Assembly: GCF_000718555.1 (NCBI RefSeq) | Contig: NZ_JOAN01000022.1 | Coordinates: 62,001 to 126,000 of the forward strand | Direction of reading: 5' to 3' | Length of the DNA: 64,000 nucleotides | Origin: Micromonospora chokoriensis | GTDB lineage: Bacteria > Actinomycetota > Actinomycetes > Mycobacteriales > Micromonosporaceae | Part shown: piece by piece, positions 9,607 through 18,189 of the stretch | How positions within the stretch are numbered: the first letter of the stretch is position 1 | Layout: each line of letters begins with the position of its first letter | Program-made: the position numbers and the translations under genes | The notes under the pieces: model-generated | The model's database searches: none | What the model was told of the DNA's origin: nothing | Seen by the model: only the letters and a program-made list of their open reading frames with translations

Positions 9607-10698
9607 ATGGTCGATCGACGCCAGGTGATGAACTTCCGGGTACGGGCCCAGCAACTCGACCGGGGTCAGGGCACGCTCGCCGACACCGCCGTCCTGGACC
9701 TCGGTGTGCAGAACACCGGGCCGGACGGCGCCCGGTGGGCGCTGGCGGTACGCGGGGTCGACGTGACGGCGATGTCCGGCACGGACGTGGTCCTGCTGTG
9801 GACCGTGCGCGGCGCCCCGCACCTCTACCGCCGGGCCGACGTCGGGGAGGTGGCGGCTGCGGTCGCACCCTTCTCCGATGCCGACGCGGGCAAGCGCATC
9901 TACGACGCCGCCAAGCCGTTGAAGGCGGCGGGCATCGCCAACCTCGCCGCCCTCGACGAGATCGCGGAACGGATGCGGGCCACCGTCACCACGCCGACGG
10001 TCAAGGGCGACGTCTCGGGCCGCCTGGCCACTGTGTTGCCCGAGCCGTACCTGCGGTTCTGCCGGCCGTGCGACGCCACTCACCTCTACGAGATGCCGTT
10101 CCGACTCGCCGCCGTGCGGGCCGGGCTGGAGTTGCAGCTCGACACCTCACCTCCGGTCCTGCGGCGCATCACCGGGTTCAGGAAGGCAGCCGCCGCGGGT
10201 GAGCGGTTCGACCTCATCCGCGCATACCTTCGCCTACTCGGCCCGGCCACCCCGAAACACGTGGCCGACTATCTCGACGCCCCGGTGAAGGAGGTGAAGG
10301 CGCTCTGGCCCGACGACGTGATCGAGGTGATGGTCGACCGCGAGGTGCGCTCACTGCTCGCCGCCGACGATGAGGCGTTCGAGTCGGCCGAGGCCACGGG
10401 CACCCGCCTGCTCGGCCCGTACGACCTGTTCCTGCAGGCCAAGGACCGGGCGACGGTGGTGCCGGACGCCGCCCACGCCAAGGAGTTGTGGCCGGTGCTG
10501 GGTCGCCCCGGTGCCGTCCTGGTCGACGGCGAGCTGGTCGGCACCTGGCGGCCCCGCAAGTCCGGCAAGACGTTGACGGTCGCCGTCGGGCCGTGGCGCC
10601 GGCTGTCGGCCGCCACCCGCACCGCCATCACCGCACAGGCCGAACGCCTCGCCGCGCACCGCTCGGTCTCCCTCGGCGGCGTCGACTTCGCCAGCTAA
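9607..10698 (+). CDS. Winged-helix DNA-binding domain protein (HTH_42 family, AlkX-like)
   Basis: A 363-residue protein of the HTH_42 / winged-helix DNA-binding family, some members of which (YcaQ/AlkX type) are interstrand-crosslink DNA glycosylases. Typical landmarks: VLDLGVQNTGPDGARWALAVRG near the N-terminus, the mid-region LVQ-like DVVLLWTVRGAPHLYRR, the winged helix LRLLGPATPKHVADYLDAPVKEV, and the C-terminal GPYDLFLQAKDRATVVPD and PGAVLVDGELVGTWRPRKSG. The ATG at 9607 follows AGGGTGCAGGC. It converges on the DUF5990-like gene with a 3-bp gap. Enzymatic activity is not provable here. Confidence 0.75.
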   Translation: MVDRRQVMNFRVRAQQLDRGQGTLADTAVLDLGVQNTGPDGARWALAVRGVDVTAMSGTDVVLLWTVRGAPHLYRRADVGEVAAAVAPFSDADAGKRIYDAAKPLKAAGIANLAALDEIAERMRATVTTPTVKGDVSGRLATVLPEPYLRFCRPCDATHLYEMPFRLAAVRAGLELQLDTSPPVLRRITGFRKAAAAGERFDLIRAYLRLLGPATPKHVADYLDAPVKEVKALWPDDVIEVMVDREVRSLLAADDEAFESAEATGTRLLGPYDLFLQAKDRATVVPDAAHAKELWPVLGRPGAVLVDGELVGTWRPRKSGKTLTVAVGPWRRLSAATRTAITAQAERLAAHRSVSLGGVDFAS

Positions 10699-10701
10699 CT
10701 G

Positions 10702-11145
10702 TCACTCCAGTGCCCAGGCGATGGCGGGAGGGCGTACCCGAGCGCAGAGCGGCTCACCGGCAGCATCGGTCAACCCGACCCGGCCGACAAGCGTCCCGCT
10801 GCCCTCATGGGCGGCGCGCAGCAACTCGGTCGGGACGTCGGTGAACATCAACTTCGCGCGGCGGAACATCGCGAAGCCGTCGTCGGTCACCGCTCCCCAG
10901 CTCAGATACAGAAATCGTGCCCCGGGGCGGCCGTGCACCCACGGGCCGCCGACATCGAGCATCCCGTCGATCTCGCGGCTGACCACTTCGAAGGACCAGG
11001 TGGCCTGGGCCGCGTCGGCCGGCACCTGATCGACCACCTCGGCCTTGCGCTGCACCCCGACATGTACGTTGCCACGCCGCAACGCGTCGGCCTCCGCACC
11101 GGCACGCTGACCTGGGAAGTCGCTGCCGTCGATCCGGATCCGCAT
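10702..11145 (-). CDS. DUF5990-like protein
   Basis: A 147-residue small protein, MRIRIDGSDFPGQ..., with NVHVGVQRKAEVVDQVPADA and WSFEVVSREIDGMLDVGGPWVHGRPGARFLYLSWG. This resembles the actinobacterial DUF5990 family, which has no assigned function. No signal peptide or membrane segment is present, so it should be cytosolic. The ATG at 11145 is chosen because the upstream extension is poor in coding character. It converges with the winged-helix gene. Confidence 0.7.
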   Translation of the reverse strand: MRIRIDGSDFPGQRAGAEADALRRGNVHVGVQRKAEVVDQVPADAAQATWSFEVVSREIDGMLDVGGPWVHGRPGARFLYLSWGAVTDDGFAMFRRAKLMFTDVPTELLRAAHEGSGTLVGRVGLTDAAGEPLCARVRPPAIAWALE

Positions 11146-11215
11146 GGCACCGACTCTAGTTTCCCGGGCGCTCTGCCGGTCGGGTGCTATGCCTGGGCGA
11201 TGGCGAGGGTGTGCT

Positions 11216-11467
11216 GATATTCGCGCCTCCGCCGAGGAGGTGGCCCGCAGAGCCGGCGTGGCCATCGGCACGGTCTTTCGTCACTTCCCGACCAAGGACG
11301 ACCTGCTCGCCGCAAGCATGAAGCGACTGCTCGCGCAGCTCGTCGAGGAGGCGGGAAAACAGGACCTCTTCGCGTTCTTCAGGCACCTGGTGGCGCAGGC
11401 CGCCGGAGCCGTCGCCGACTCGGTACGGCTGCCCGACCGGGCCCGATTGTCGGCCAGGCCGCCCTGA
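11216..11467 (+). pseudogene. Truncated TetR-family regulator remnant
   Basis: The reading frame DIRASAEEVARRAGVAIGTV followed by FRHFPTKDDLLAASMKRLL is an unmistakable TetR helix-turn-helix, but nothing before it looks like the first TetR helix and there is no convincing start codon or RBS. The C-terminus is also short: the frame stops after about 85 residues whereas the family needs about 180-200. Both ends seem lost. It sits directly upstream of the rph control region, so it may be the relic of a former local regulator. Confidence 0.65.
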
Positions 11468-11477
11468 CAAACGCAAA

Positions 11478-11503
11478 TGGCAAGGAGATCGCTCTCCCTG
11501 CCA
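11478..11503. promoter_or_regulatory. Inverted repeat between TetR remnant and rph
   Basis: TGGCAAGGAGA / TCTCCCTGCCA form 11-nt arms with one mismatch around TCGC. It lies just after the stop of the TetR remnant and upstream of the rifamycin-associated element. It could be an orphan TetR-type operator or a weak terminator; no T-run follows. Confidence 0.4.
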
Positions 11504-11525
11504 CTTCTAACGTATATCGCACCGG

Positions 11526-11544
11526 GGGGCTTGTGGCAAGGCCC
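11526..11544 (+). promoter_or_regulatory. Rifamycin-associated element (RAE) upstream of rph
   Basis: GGGGCTTGTGGCAAGGCCC. From memory, the RAE known upstream of rifamycin-inactivating genes in actinomycetes is a 19-bp inverted repeat GGGGCTTGCGGCAAGSCCC. This copy differs from that only at the central base. Here it is embedded in a longer palindrome with ACCGGGG (11521-11527) and CCCCGGT (11542-11548). It ends about 60 bp before the chosen rph start. It predicts rifamycin-inducible expression of rph. Confidence 0.8.
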
Positions 11545-11603
11545 CGGTCGTGGCGCAGAATCAGCGGCCGGACCAGCACAAACGAGGTAAACGGGGGCGT
11601 GAC

Positions 11604-14234
11604 GTGGGTGTGTTGTCGATGGACGGGGGCCGCGGCGACCTGGCACCGCTGTTGGATCTTCGAGAGGTCGACGAGACGCAGGTGTCGGTCGTCGGCGGCA
11701 AGGCCGCACACCTGGGCGCGCTGTCCCGAATCGACGGCATCCGGGTGCCGGCCGGGTTCTGCGTGACGACGACCGCCTTCGCGCAGGTCATCGCGGGAAT
11801 CCCGGCGATCGACGATCGGCTCGATCAGCTGTCGCGCCTGACGCCGGATGACCGGGAGGCGATTGGCACGCTCAGCGCGGAGATCCGTCGCAGCATCGAG
11901 GAGACCACGGTCCCGGCCGAGCTGGCAGCCGCGATCACCGGCGCGCTCGTCCGGTTCGGCGAGCAGGCCGCCTACGCGGTGCGGTCCAGCGCGACGGCGG
12001 AGGACATGCCCACGGCGTCCTTCGCGGGCCAGCAGGACACGTACCTGAACGTGGTGGGGCCGGAGGCGATCCTGCGGCACGTCAGCCGGTGCTGGGCGTC
12101 GCTGTTCACTGAGCGGGCCGTCATCTACCGCCTGCGCAACGGCATCGACCACCGCACGGTCCAGATGGCTGTCGTCGTACAGCGAATGGTTTTTCCGGAT
12201 GCCGCCGGCATCCTGTTCACGGCGGACCCGGTCACCGGCAACCGGAAGGTCGCGACCGTGGACGCCAGCTTTGGTCTCGGCGAGGCCCTGGTGTCCGGCC
12301 TGGTGAACCCGGATGTCTTCACGGTGCGCGACGGGGATGTCGTCGCCGGGACGGTCGCCGCCAAACAGCGGGTCGTCGTCGCCCTGCCGGGCGGCGGTAC
12401 GCGGGACGTGGCGATCGACCCGCAGCGGCAGGAGCAGCCCGCGCTGACGCAGGCGCAGGTGGTGCGGCTCGTGCGGCTCGGGCGACGGATCGAGGCGCAC
12501 TTCGGCCGCCCGCAGGACATCGAATGGTGTCTGGTCGACGACGACTTCCAGATCGTGCAGAGTCGGCCGATCACCACGCTCTTCCCCATCCCGGTCGCCG
12601 CTGACCAGGAGAACCACGTCTACCTCTCGGTCGGTCACCAGCAGATGATGACCGACGCGATGCGGCCGTTGGGGTACTCCATGTGGCAGTTGACGGCCAT
12701 GGCCCCGATGCGGGAGGCCGGTGGGAGGTTGTTCGTCGACGCCACCCGGCTGCTGGCCTCCCCCGCGAGCCGCGCCGGCTTCCTCACGATGGCGGGACGC
12801 GACGATCCGCTGATGCGGGACGCGCTGGAGACCCTCCTCGACCGCGGGGACTTCGTGCCGACGCGCCCGGACACTGGCGCTCCGGGCAGTCCGACGACCG
12901 GCGGCGCGTCCGCGCCGATCGAGACCGACCCGGCCGTCGTGACCGAGCTGATCGCGCGCAGCGAGGCGTCCATCGCCGACCTGCGGCGCGACATCGCGAC
13001 GGTCACCGGTACGGCGCTCTTCGACTTCCTGCTGGAGGCGTTTCAGGAGCACAAGCGGGTCCTCGCCGATCCGCTGAGCATCCAGGCGATCATGGCCGGC
13101 ATGGAGGCCACCTGGTGGCTCAACGACCGGTTGTACGAGTGGCTGGGCGAGAAGAACGCCGCGGACACCCTCACCCTGTCCGCCCCCGGCAACGTCACCT
13201 CGGAGATGGGGTTGGCGCTGCTCGACGTCGCCGACGTGATCCGGCCGCATCCGGAGGTGGTGGCGTTCCTGCGGGGCGTCGCGCACGACGGCTTCCTCGA
13301 CGAGCTGCCGAAGCTCGCGGGCGGGGCCGAGGCGCGTGCGGCCATCGAGGAATACCTCGACCGGTACGGCATGCGTTGCGTCGGCGAGATCGACATCACC
13401 AGGCCACGGTGGAGCGAACGCCCCAGCACGCTCGTGCCGGTGCTCCTCGACAACGTCAGGCTCTTCGAGCCGGGCGCCGCCGAGCGGCGCTTCGCGCAGG
13501 GACGCCAGCAGGCGCAGCAGAAGGCGCAGGAGGTGTTGACGCGGCTGCGGGCGCTGCCGGACGGGGAGCAGAAGGCCGACGAGACCGCGCGGATGATCGA
13601 CCGGGTGCGGACCTTCATCGGCTATCGGGAGTACCCGAAGTACGGCATCATCAGCCGCTACTTCGTCTACAAGTCGGCCCTGCTGGACGAGGCCGAACGC
13701 CTGGTGCGGGCCGGTGTGCTCGCCGAGACCGAAGACGTCTTCTACCTGATTTTCCAGGAGTTCCACGAGGTGGTGCGCTCGCACCGGGTGGACGAGGCGC
13801 TGATCCGGCAGCGCCGGGAGGTGTTCCGGGCGAACCAGGCGCTCACCCCGCCCCGGGTGCTGACCTCGGACGGTGAGGTCATCACCGGGGCGTACCGGCG
13901 CGACGACGTGCCGGCCGGTGCCCTGGCCGGGATGCCGGTCTCTGCCGGGACGGTCGAGGGCCGTGCCCGGGTCATCCTGGACATGGCGCAGGCCGATCTC
14001 GAAGCGGGCGACATCCTCGTCACGGCCCACACGGACCCGAGCTGGACTCCCCTGTTCGTCGGTATCGCCGGCCTGGTGACCGAGGTCGGCGGGTTGATGA
14101 CGCACGGCGCGGTGATCGCGCGGGAGTATGGCCTGCCGGCGGTCGTCAGCGTGCTCGACGCCACCCGGCTGATTCGCGACGGGCAGCGGATCCGCGTGCA
14201 CGGCAGCGACGGGTACGTGGAGATCCTGCCCTGA
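11604..14234 (+). CDS. rph: Rifampin phosphotransferase
   Basis: An 876-residue three-domain enzyme that phosphorylates rifamycins using ATP, giving AMP and Pi. The N-terminal ATP-grasp-like domain starts LDLREVDETQVSVVGGKAAHLGALSRIDGI... and holds AVRSSATAEDMPTASFAGQQDTYLNV, TADPVTGNR and GLGEALVSGLVNPD (to about residue 320). The middle part (about 330-760) matches the rifamycin-binding region in place. The C-terminal swivelling His domain has GGLMTHGAVIAREYGLPAVV with the phosphorelay His at about 834. GTG at 11604 is chosen with GGGGG six bases upstream; GTG 11610 and ATG 11619 are possible, and homologues start near LDLREV. The RAE upstream and rox nearby support a drug-resistance role. 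Confidence 0.9.
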   Translation: MGVLSMDGGRGDLAPLLDLREVDETQVSVVGGKAAHLGALSRIDGIRVPAGFCVTTTAFAQVIAGIPAIDDRLDQLSRLTPDDREAIGTLSAEIRRSIEETTVPAELAAAITGALVRFGEQAAYAVRSSATAEDMPTASFAGQQDTYLNVVGPEAILRHVSRCWASLFTERAVIYRLRNGIDHRTVQMAVVVQRMVFPDAAGILFTADPVTGNRKVATVDASFGLGEALVSGLVNPDVFTVRDGDVVAGTVAAKQRVVVALPGGGTRDVAIDPQRQEQPALTQAQVVRLVRLGRRIEAHFGRPQDIEWCLVDDDFQIVQSRPITTLFPIPVAADQENHVYLSVGHQQMMTDAMRPLGYSMWQLTAMAPMREAGGRLFVDATRLLASPASRAGFLTMAGRDDPLMRDALETLLDRGDFVPTRPDTGAPGSPTTGGASAPIETDPAVVTELIARSEASIADLRRDIATVTGTALFDFLLEAFQEHKRVLADPLSIQAIMAGMEATWWLNDRLYEWLGEKNAADTLTLSAPGNVTSEMGLALLDVADVIRPHPEVVAFLRGVAHDGFLDELPKLAGGAEARAAIEEYLDRYGMRCVGEIDITRPRWSERPSTLVPVLLDNVRLFEPGAAERRFAQGRQQAQQKAQEVLTRLRALPDGEQKADETARMIDRVRTFIGYREYPKYGIISRYFVYKSALLDEAERLVRAGVLAETEDVFYLIFQEFHEVVRSHRVDEALIRQRREVFRANQALTPPRVLTSDGEVITGAYRRDDVPAGALAGMPVSAGTVEGRARVILDMAQADLEAGDILVTAHTDPSWTPLFVGIAGLVTEVGGLMTHGAVIAREYGLPAVVSVLDATRLIRDGQRIRVHGSDGYVEILP

Positions 14235-14240
14235 CCCACG

Positions 14241-14825
14241 TCACTCCGACACGGTCCTTCTCGGCGCGGGGCTGATTCCGGCTACGGCCAGGTCGAGCAG
14301 GCGGTTCGCGTCGGCGACGGGGTCCTGGTGGTGCTCGGTGGCCAGGGCGATGCCGGTGATAAGCGCGAGCAGATCGGTGATGGTCACGCCGGGTGCCAGG
14401 GTGCCGTCCTTCGCGGCGCGGCGTACCAGTGGTGCGCCCGCCTCGGTGAGCTGCGCCGAGGCGCAGTGCTCGTGCGCCTCGGTGGGGTTGGCCGTGCAGT
14501 CGCGGGTCAGCGCGATGGCCAGCCCTCGGATGGTGGCGACATGCCCGTTGACGGCCTTCAGCCACTCCAGCAGCGCGGCTCGCGCGTCGGCGGCGTCGGA
14601 CAGGTCGCCCGCACGGGCGCTGAGGCCCTCGATCACTTCGTGAAAGACCGCGTCCAGCAGTGCGTGGCGGCTGGGGAAGTGCCGGCGCACGGTGGCGGAG
14701 CCGACGCCCGCGATGCGGGCGATCTGTTCCAGGGACGCGTCGGCGCCGTGCGCGGCGATCTCCTGCTCGGCCACGGCAAGCAGGCGCGCGTAGTTGCGCC
14801 GGGCGTCCGCTCGCTGGGTGGGCAT
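14241..14825 (-). CDS. TetR-family transcriptional regulator
   Basis: A 194-residue TetR protein. The helix-turn-helix is RRNYARLLAVAEQEIAAHG followed by ASLEQIARIAGVGSATVRRH and FPSRHALLDAVF; the C-terminal half (DLLALITGIALATEH) is the usual ligand-binding helical bundle. It is divergent from the NmrA-family reductase, and the ~100-bp gap holds two similar 21-bp palindromes, so it probably represses both genes. It ends 6 bp from the convergent rph stop. Confidence 0.88.
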   Translation of the reverse strand: MPTQRADARRNYARLLAVAEQEIAAHGADASLEQIARIAGVGSATVRRHFPSRHALLDAVFHEVIEGLSARAGDLSDAADARAALLEWLKAVNGHVATIRGLAIALTRDCTANPTEAHEHCASAQLTEAGAPLVRRAAKDGTLAPGVTITDLLALITGIALATEHHQDPVADANRLLDLAVAGISPAPRRTVSE

Positions 14826-14842
14826 GTCACCTCATGGTTGCT

Positions 14843-14863
14843 AAGTGGCGGGGTCCGCCGTAT
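14843..14863. promoter_or_regulatory. TetR-type operator, site 1
   Basis: Imperfect 21-bp palindrome with core GGCGGGGTCCGCC, flanked by AAGT and GTAT. It aligns base for base with site 2, their centres are 35 bp apart, and it lies between the divergent tetR and NmrA-like genes. Confidence 0.6.
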
Positions 14864-14877
14864 CTTAGCCGGAGCAG

Positions 14878-14898
14878 AAACGGCGGGCCCCGCCGTTT
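14878..14898. promoter_or_regulatory. TetR-type operator, site 2
   Basis: Near-perfect 21-bp palindrome with arms AAACGGCGGG and CCGCCGTTT around a GC centre. It is the better copy of the pair and lies about 30 bp before the NmrA-family start, in position to block that promoter. Confidence 0.65.
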
Positions 14899-14926
14899 CG
14901 TGTTGTGCCGCGACAGGAGACGTCTC

Positions 14927-15859
14927 ATGTCCACCGAACCCGAACCCGAACCCGCACCCGCCCTGGTCACCGGCGCCACCGGCAGGCAGGGTGGCGCCAC
15001 CGCGCGGGCCCTGCTCGCGGCCGGCGTTCCCGTGCGGGCACTGGTCCGTGACCCCGCAACCGACCGCGCGAAGGCAGTCGAGGCGCTGGGCGCCGAGCTG
15101 GTCACCGGCGACCTCGACGATCGCGACTCGCTGATCCGGGCCGCGCGGGGAGCACGAGCCGTCTTCTCGGTGCAGATGCCCGCGATGACCGGGAACTCCA
15201 TCGACTTCGACGGGGAGCTGGCCCAGGCCGTCAACCTGATCGAGGCCGCGCGGGCCGCGCAGGTCCCACAGTTCGTGCACACGTCCGTCAGCGGCGCCGG
15301 TCAGCACACCGAGACCGCCGGCTGGGCGGAGGGACGCTGGGCGGCCATGGCGCCCTACTACACCACCAAGGCCGGCATCCAGGACCGCGTACGCGAGGCG
15401 GGTTTCCCGCACTGGACGCTCATCAAGCCGGCCTTCTTCATGGACAACTTCCTGCCCTCGGTGGCATACCTGATTCCCCGTGGCGTCGCGGGCGGCCTGG
15501 CGACAGTCCTCAAGCCGCAGACCTCGCTCTCCCTCGTCGCGGTCGACGACATCGGCACGGTGGCCGCCGCCGCGATCGCCGAACCCGACCGATTTCACGG
15601 GGTCGAGCTGGAGCTGGCGAGCGACTACCTGACGATGACGGAGATCGCGAAGGTTCTTTCCGAGGCCCTGGGCACCGAGCTGACCGCGCCGGATATGACC
15701 GAGGAGGAGGCGGTCGCGGCCGGAATGCCGGAATGGGCCGGCGTCTCCCATGAACAGATGAACGCGATCGGGCAACCCGCCCGACCGGAGTTTGCGCGAG
15801 CCCTCGGAATTCCCCTCACCACGTTCGAAGAGTGGACGCGCCAACATCTGCGCGATTGA
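14927..15859 (+). CDS. NmrA-family NAD(P)-binding protein (atypical SDR)
   Basis: A 310-residue Rossmann-fold protein of the NmrA/HSCARG type. The N-terminal VTGATGRQGGATARALLAAG is the nucleotide-binding loop. PVRALVRDP and AVFSVQMPAM follow, with YYTTKAGIQDRVREAGFPHWTLIKP in the position of the SDR active-site region. Such proteins act as redox sensors or quinone/azo reductases; which one applies here is unknown. ATG at 14927 follows ACAGGAGACGTCTC. It is divergent from its likely repressor TetR and downstream of two operator-like palindromes, so induction by a small ligand is expected. Confidence 0.83.
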   Translation: MSTEPEPEPAPALVTGATGRQGGATARALLAAGVPVRALVRDPATDRAKAVEALGAELVTGDLDDRDSLIRAARGARAVFSVQMPAMTGNSIDFDGELAQAVNLIEAARAAQVPQFVHTSVSGAGQHTETAGWAEGRWAAMAPYYTTKAGIQDRVREAGFPHWTLIKPAFFMDNFLPSVAYLIPRGVAGGLATVLKPQTSLSLVAVDDIGTVAAAAIAEPDRFHGVELELASDYLTMTEIAKVLSEALGTELTAPDMTEEEAVAAGMPEWAGVSHEQMNAIGQPARPEFARALGIPLTTFEEWTRQHLRD

Positions 15860-15910
15860 GCGGACCGGACGTGCCTGCGGACTGGCGGGCACTGTGTCGG
15901 TCGGCCCCGG

Positions 15911-15943
15911 TGGAGCTGAATCGTCTGCGACATCAGCTCTCCA
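15911..15943. repeat. Palindromic dispersed repeat, family A copy 2
   Basis: GGAGCTGAATCGTCTGCGAC followed by ATCAGCTCTCCA: the same centre (one base different) and same arms as the copy at 1329-1367, although the right arm has two extra bases. It lies about 50 bp past the stop of the NmrA-like gene. As at copy 1, the position is downstream of a gene end. Confidence 0.7.
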
Positions 15944-15994
15944 GGGACCAACCTCCTCTGATAGCGAAGCTCTTGCCAGCACCCTCCCGTGCAG

Positions 15995-16150
15995 CTAGTT
16001 GCACACCCAGACGCTACCCACCATGCGGCAGATGGCCTGAACGTCGCTGCCCCGCTCGGACGGCATCGGATCTGCGGCCGCCCCGCCGATTACGGCCGCC
16101 ACAACGGCGGCCGCAATCGACACTCTTCGCACAACCGTAAAAGTATTCAT
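15995..16150 (-). CDS. Small secreted peptide, 51 residues
   Basis: ATG at 16150 to TAG at 15995 encodes 51 residues. Residues 1-26 form a textbook signal peptide (two Arg, hydrophobic SIAAAVVAAVIGG, then AAADP with likely cleavage after Ala26). The mature ~25 residues contain two cysteines (AICRMVG and WVCN at the C-terminus) that could form a disulfide. The upstream DNA is unusually AT-rich and only a weak Shine-Dalgarno (AGAGTG) is seen. No family is recognised. Being so short, it could be chance, but the signal-peptide structure and GC-rich third positions argue for a gene. Confidence 0.5.
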   Translation of the reverse strand: MNTFTVVRRVSIAAAVVAAVIGGAAADPMPSERGSDVQAICRMVGSVWVCN

Positions 16151-16479
16151 GTCAATCACTCTAAAGAAAATCGGCAGTCAGCGGGCGGGCGAAATAGATC
16201 ATTATGCGGTTGGCAACAATTGATCTAGGGCTTTGGATCAATGACGTGCTCAAGAAACGCGAACCCGTACCGGTCTCGACACGCCGGAGCCAGCGCAGGT
16301 CGCCCACGTTCCTCCCGATGACCGCCGCCCGACCGCAAGCCGTCGACCAGACGGCAAGACGACACCGCCGGCACCCAGCCGGGTAGCGCGCATCGAGCAA
16401 GATCGCTACTCTTGCCCGGCCATCCACGGCCGCGGCGGAACTCCACCGGGTTCCGCCGCGATCCGCATCACCACACCGA
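16151..16479. other. Intergenic region, no gene recognised
   Basis: A 329-bp gap between the small secreted peptide and the end of the polytopic membrane protein gene. The first ~100 bases are AT-rich for this genome and probably hold the peptide's promoter. The remainder shows no open frame with coding character on either strand. Confidence 0.5.
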
Positions 16480-18189
16480 CTAGCGCCGGTTTCGCTGCCA
16501 CCCGACCACGAAGCCGACCCAGCACGGCGGTGTCATCGCCAGCAGAGTCAAAGCGACGCCGTTCTGCACGTTGGTGTGGCCCTCCAGCAACTCCACCCAC
16601 TCCCGCTGCGTGATGGCGGGGCTTCGGGACACGTTCGCGGTGCCACGCACGAGCCGGCGCAGACCGCGCCCGGCCGGGCGGTTCCACAGCCGGTACGGGG
16701 CAGCCGCAGGTGCCGTGCCGAGCCGCAGGTGCCCCTCGAACGCCGCATGCCGGGTGTTGTTGCGCAGCACCCAGATGAACACCGGCGCGAGGAACGTGGA
16801 GATGGTGATGAGGAGATTACCGGCCTGCCACCAGTTCGCCCGCGAGAGGGGCGGAATGTGTTCGAGCAGCAGCAGCGGTAGCCAGATCAGCACCAGGAAC
16901 AGCGCCGTCATCAGCAGATAGTCCTGTCTGGTGTTGCGGGCGTGCGAATACTGCGGGCCGGCAACGGAGCTGGCGGGGCGACCGGCGGACGCGGAGTCGA
17001 GCAGCTCAGCCGATGCCCGCAGCAGGCAGTAGCCGACGCCGAGTGCGAGCAACAGCGCGAGCAGAGACCAGCCATAGTGCGTGACGACGCCGTCGGCACC
17101 CTGTAGCCCAGCCGCCGCCGCCCAGATGAAGGTCAAGAACATCGCGACTGCGTACAGGGCGCACCCGACCAGCGCCCGAGCGGGCACGGCGCGACCGCGC
17201 AGCAGCAGCACGTTGCTCACCACGCTGTCCCAGGACCAGAGCGCCAACGCCGCTGCCGCGACGGCGAGCCAGACGGTGCGGCCAGTCCACTCGACCCGAT
17301 CGGCGATCTGCCCGGCGCAGAACGCCGACCAAGCTCCCGCCGCCGCGTAACCGGCGACGGGCCGCAACCGGCTCGGCCCTCGTGAACTCGCCGCGAGCAG
17401 CGCGGCCGCCGCACAGCTGACGGCGACCACGATCCCGAGTGGGCCGACCGAAGCAGTTCCCGTCCCGTCTTGGAATCCCGCAACCTGGCCCGAGCGAATG
17501 GTGAACCAGATGACGGAGACGAAACCCGCTGCGCCCAGCATGGAGATTCGTGCCCCACCCAGCGCCGCCTCGGCCTCCAGAGCCGGTGGCATCGGACCAC
17601 CCGCTGTGCGCCGTTCTTCCAGCTCAATCGACCGCTCGAAGTCCTCGCTGACGAAGCTGGCCAGCAGGTTGCCGCTGAACACCGCGCCCAGGAAACCCCC
17701 ACAGAGAGCCAAGGGCGGTGCGGCATCGGAGGCGGCGCCAAACCATGCGCTGTAGACGGCGAGGCCGGTGAACGCGACGATCAGGGCGATCAGCCTCGCG
17801 GTGCGCCAGACGGTAGTCAAGCCGAGGACGATCGTGCGCGCCACAATCATCACTACTGTCGCGACGACGGCCGCCACGAGCAGGGTGCGCCACTCACTTG
17901 CCGCACCGATGCTGATGCGCACAGCGGTGAGCCCGAACAGCACGGCATATCCAACGAATTCCAAGAACCTCAGCGTCGCGCCGACCGCGAGGTCTATCGC
18001 TACGGCGACCGAGCACAGCGTGGTCACCACAAGCGCCACGCCGCCGCTCCACCACCGCTGCGGGTCCTCAGGCTGCGACCACTCCCCCGCCAGAATCCAC
18101 GGAAGGTACAGCGCGGCGGCGCAGCCGTACAGCAGGACCAGGGCGACTGTCCGCCGGGCGAGACCCGGACCGGCGTAACCGTCAAGCAT
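16480..18189 (-). CDS. Polytopic membrane protein, unknown family
   Basis: A 569-residue integral membrane protein with roughly twelve hydrophobic segments, for example VALVLLYGCAAALYLPWILA, ALVVTTLCSVAVAIDLAVGA, LVAAVVATVVMIVARTIVLG, ALYAVAMFLTFIWAAAAGL and LLMTALFLVLIWLPLLLLEH. Two hydrophilic loops (about residues 185-215 and 460-540) probably face the cytoplasm. No transporter or enzyme signature was recognised. The start overlaps the end of the upstream membrane protein gene by 8 bp, which implies translational coupling and possibly a two-component membrane complex. Confidence 0.7.
   Translation of the reverse strand: MLDGYAGPGLARRTVALVLLYGCAAALYLPWILAGEWSQPEDPQRWWSGGVALVVTTLCSVAVAIDLAVGATLRFLEFVGYAVLFGLTAVRISIGAASEWRTLLVAAVVATVVMIVARTIVLGLTTVWRTARLIALIVAFTGLAVYSAWFGAASDAAPPLALCGGFLGAVFSGNLLASFVSEDFERSIELEERRTAGGPMPPALEAEAALGGARISMLGAAGFVSVIWFTIRSGQVAGFQDGTGTASVGPLGIVVAVSCAAAALLAASSRGPSRLRPVAGYAAAGAWSAFCAGQIADRVEWTGRTVWLAVAAAALALWSWDSVVSNVLLLRGRAVPARALVGCALYAVAMFLTFIWAAAAGLQGADGVVTHYGWSLLALLLALGVGYCLLRASAELLDSASAGRPASSVAGPQYSHARNTRQDYLLMTALFLVLIWLPLLLLEHIPPLSRANWWQAGNLLITISTFLAPVFIWVLRNNTRHAAFEGHLRLGTAPAAAPYRLWNRPAGRGLRRLVRGTANVSRSPAITQREWVELLEGHTNVQNGVALTLLAMTPPCWVGFVVGWQRNRR

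Noticed and set aside
11379..14201. A 940-codon open frame on the minus strand
   Set aside because: It lies wholly antisense to rph, has Arg/His/Gly-rich composition typical of the complementary frame of GC-rich genes, and matches no family.
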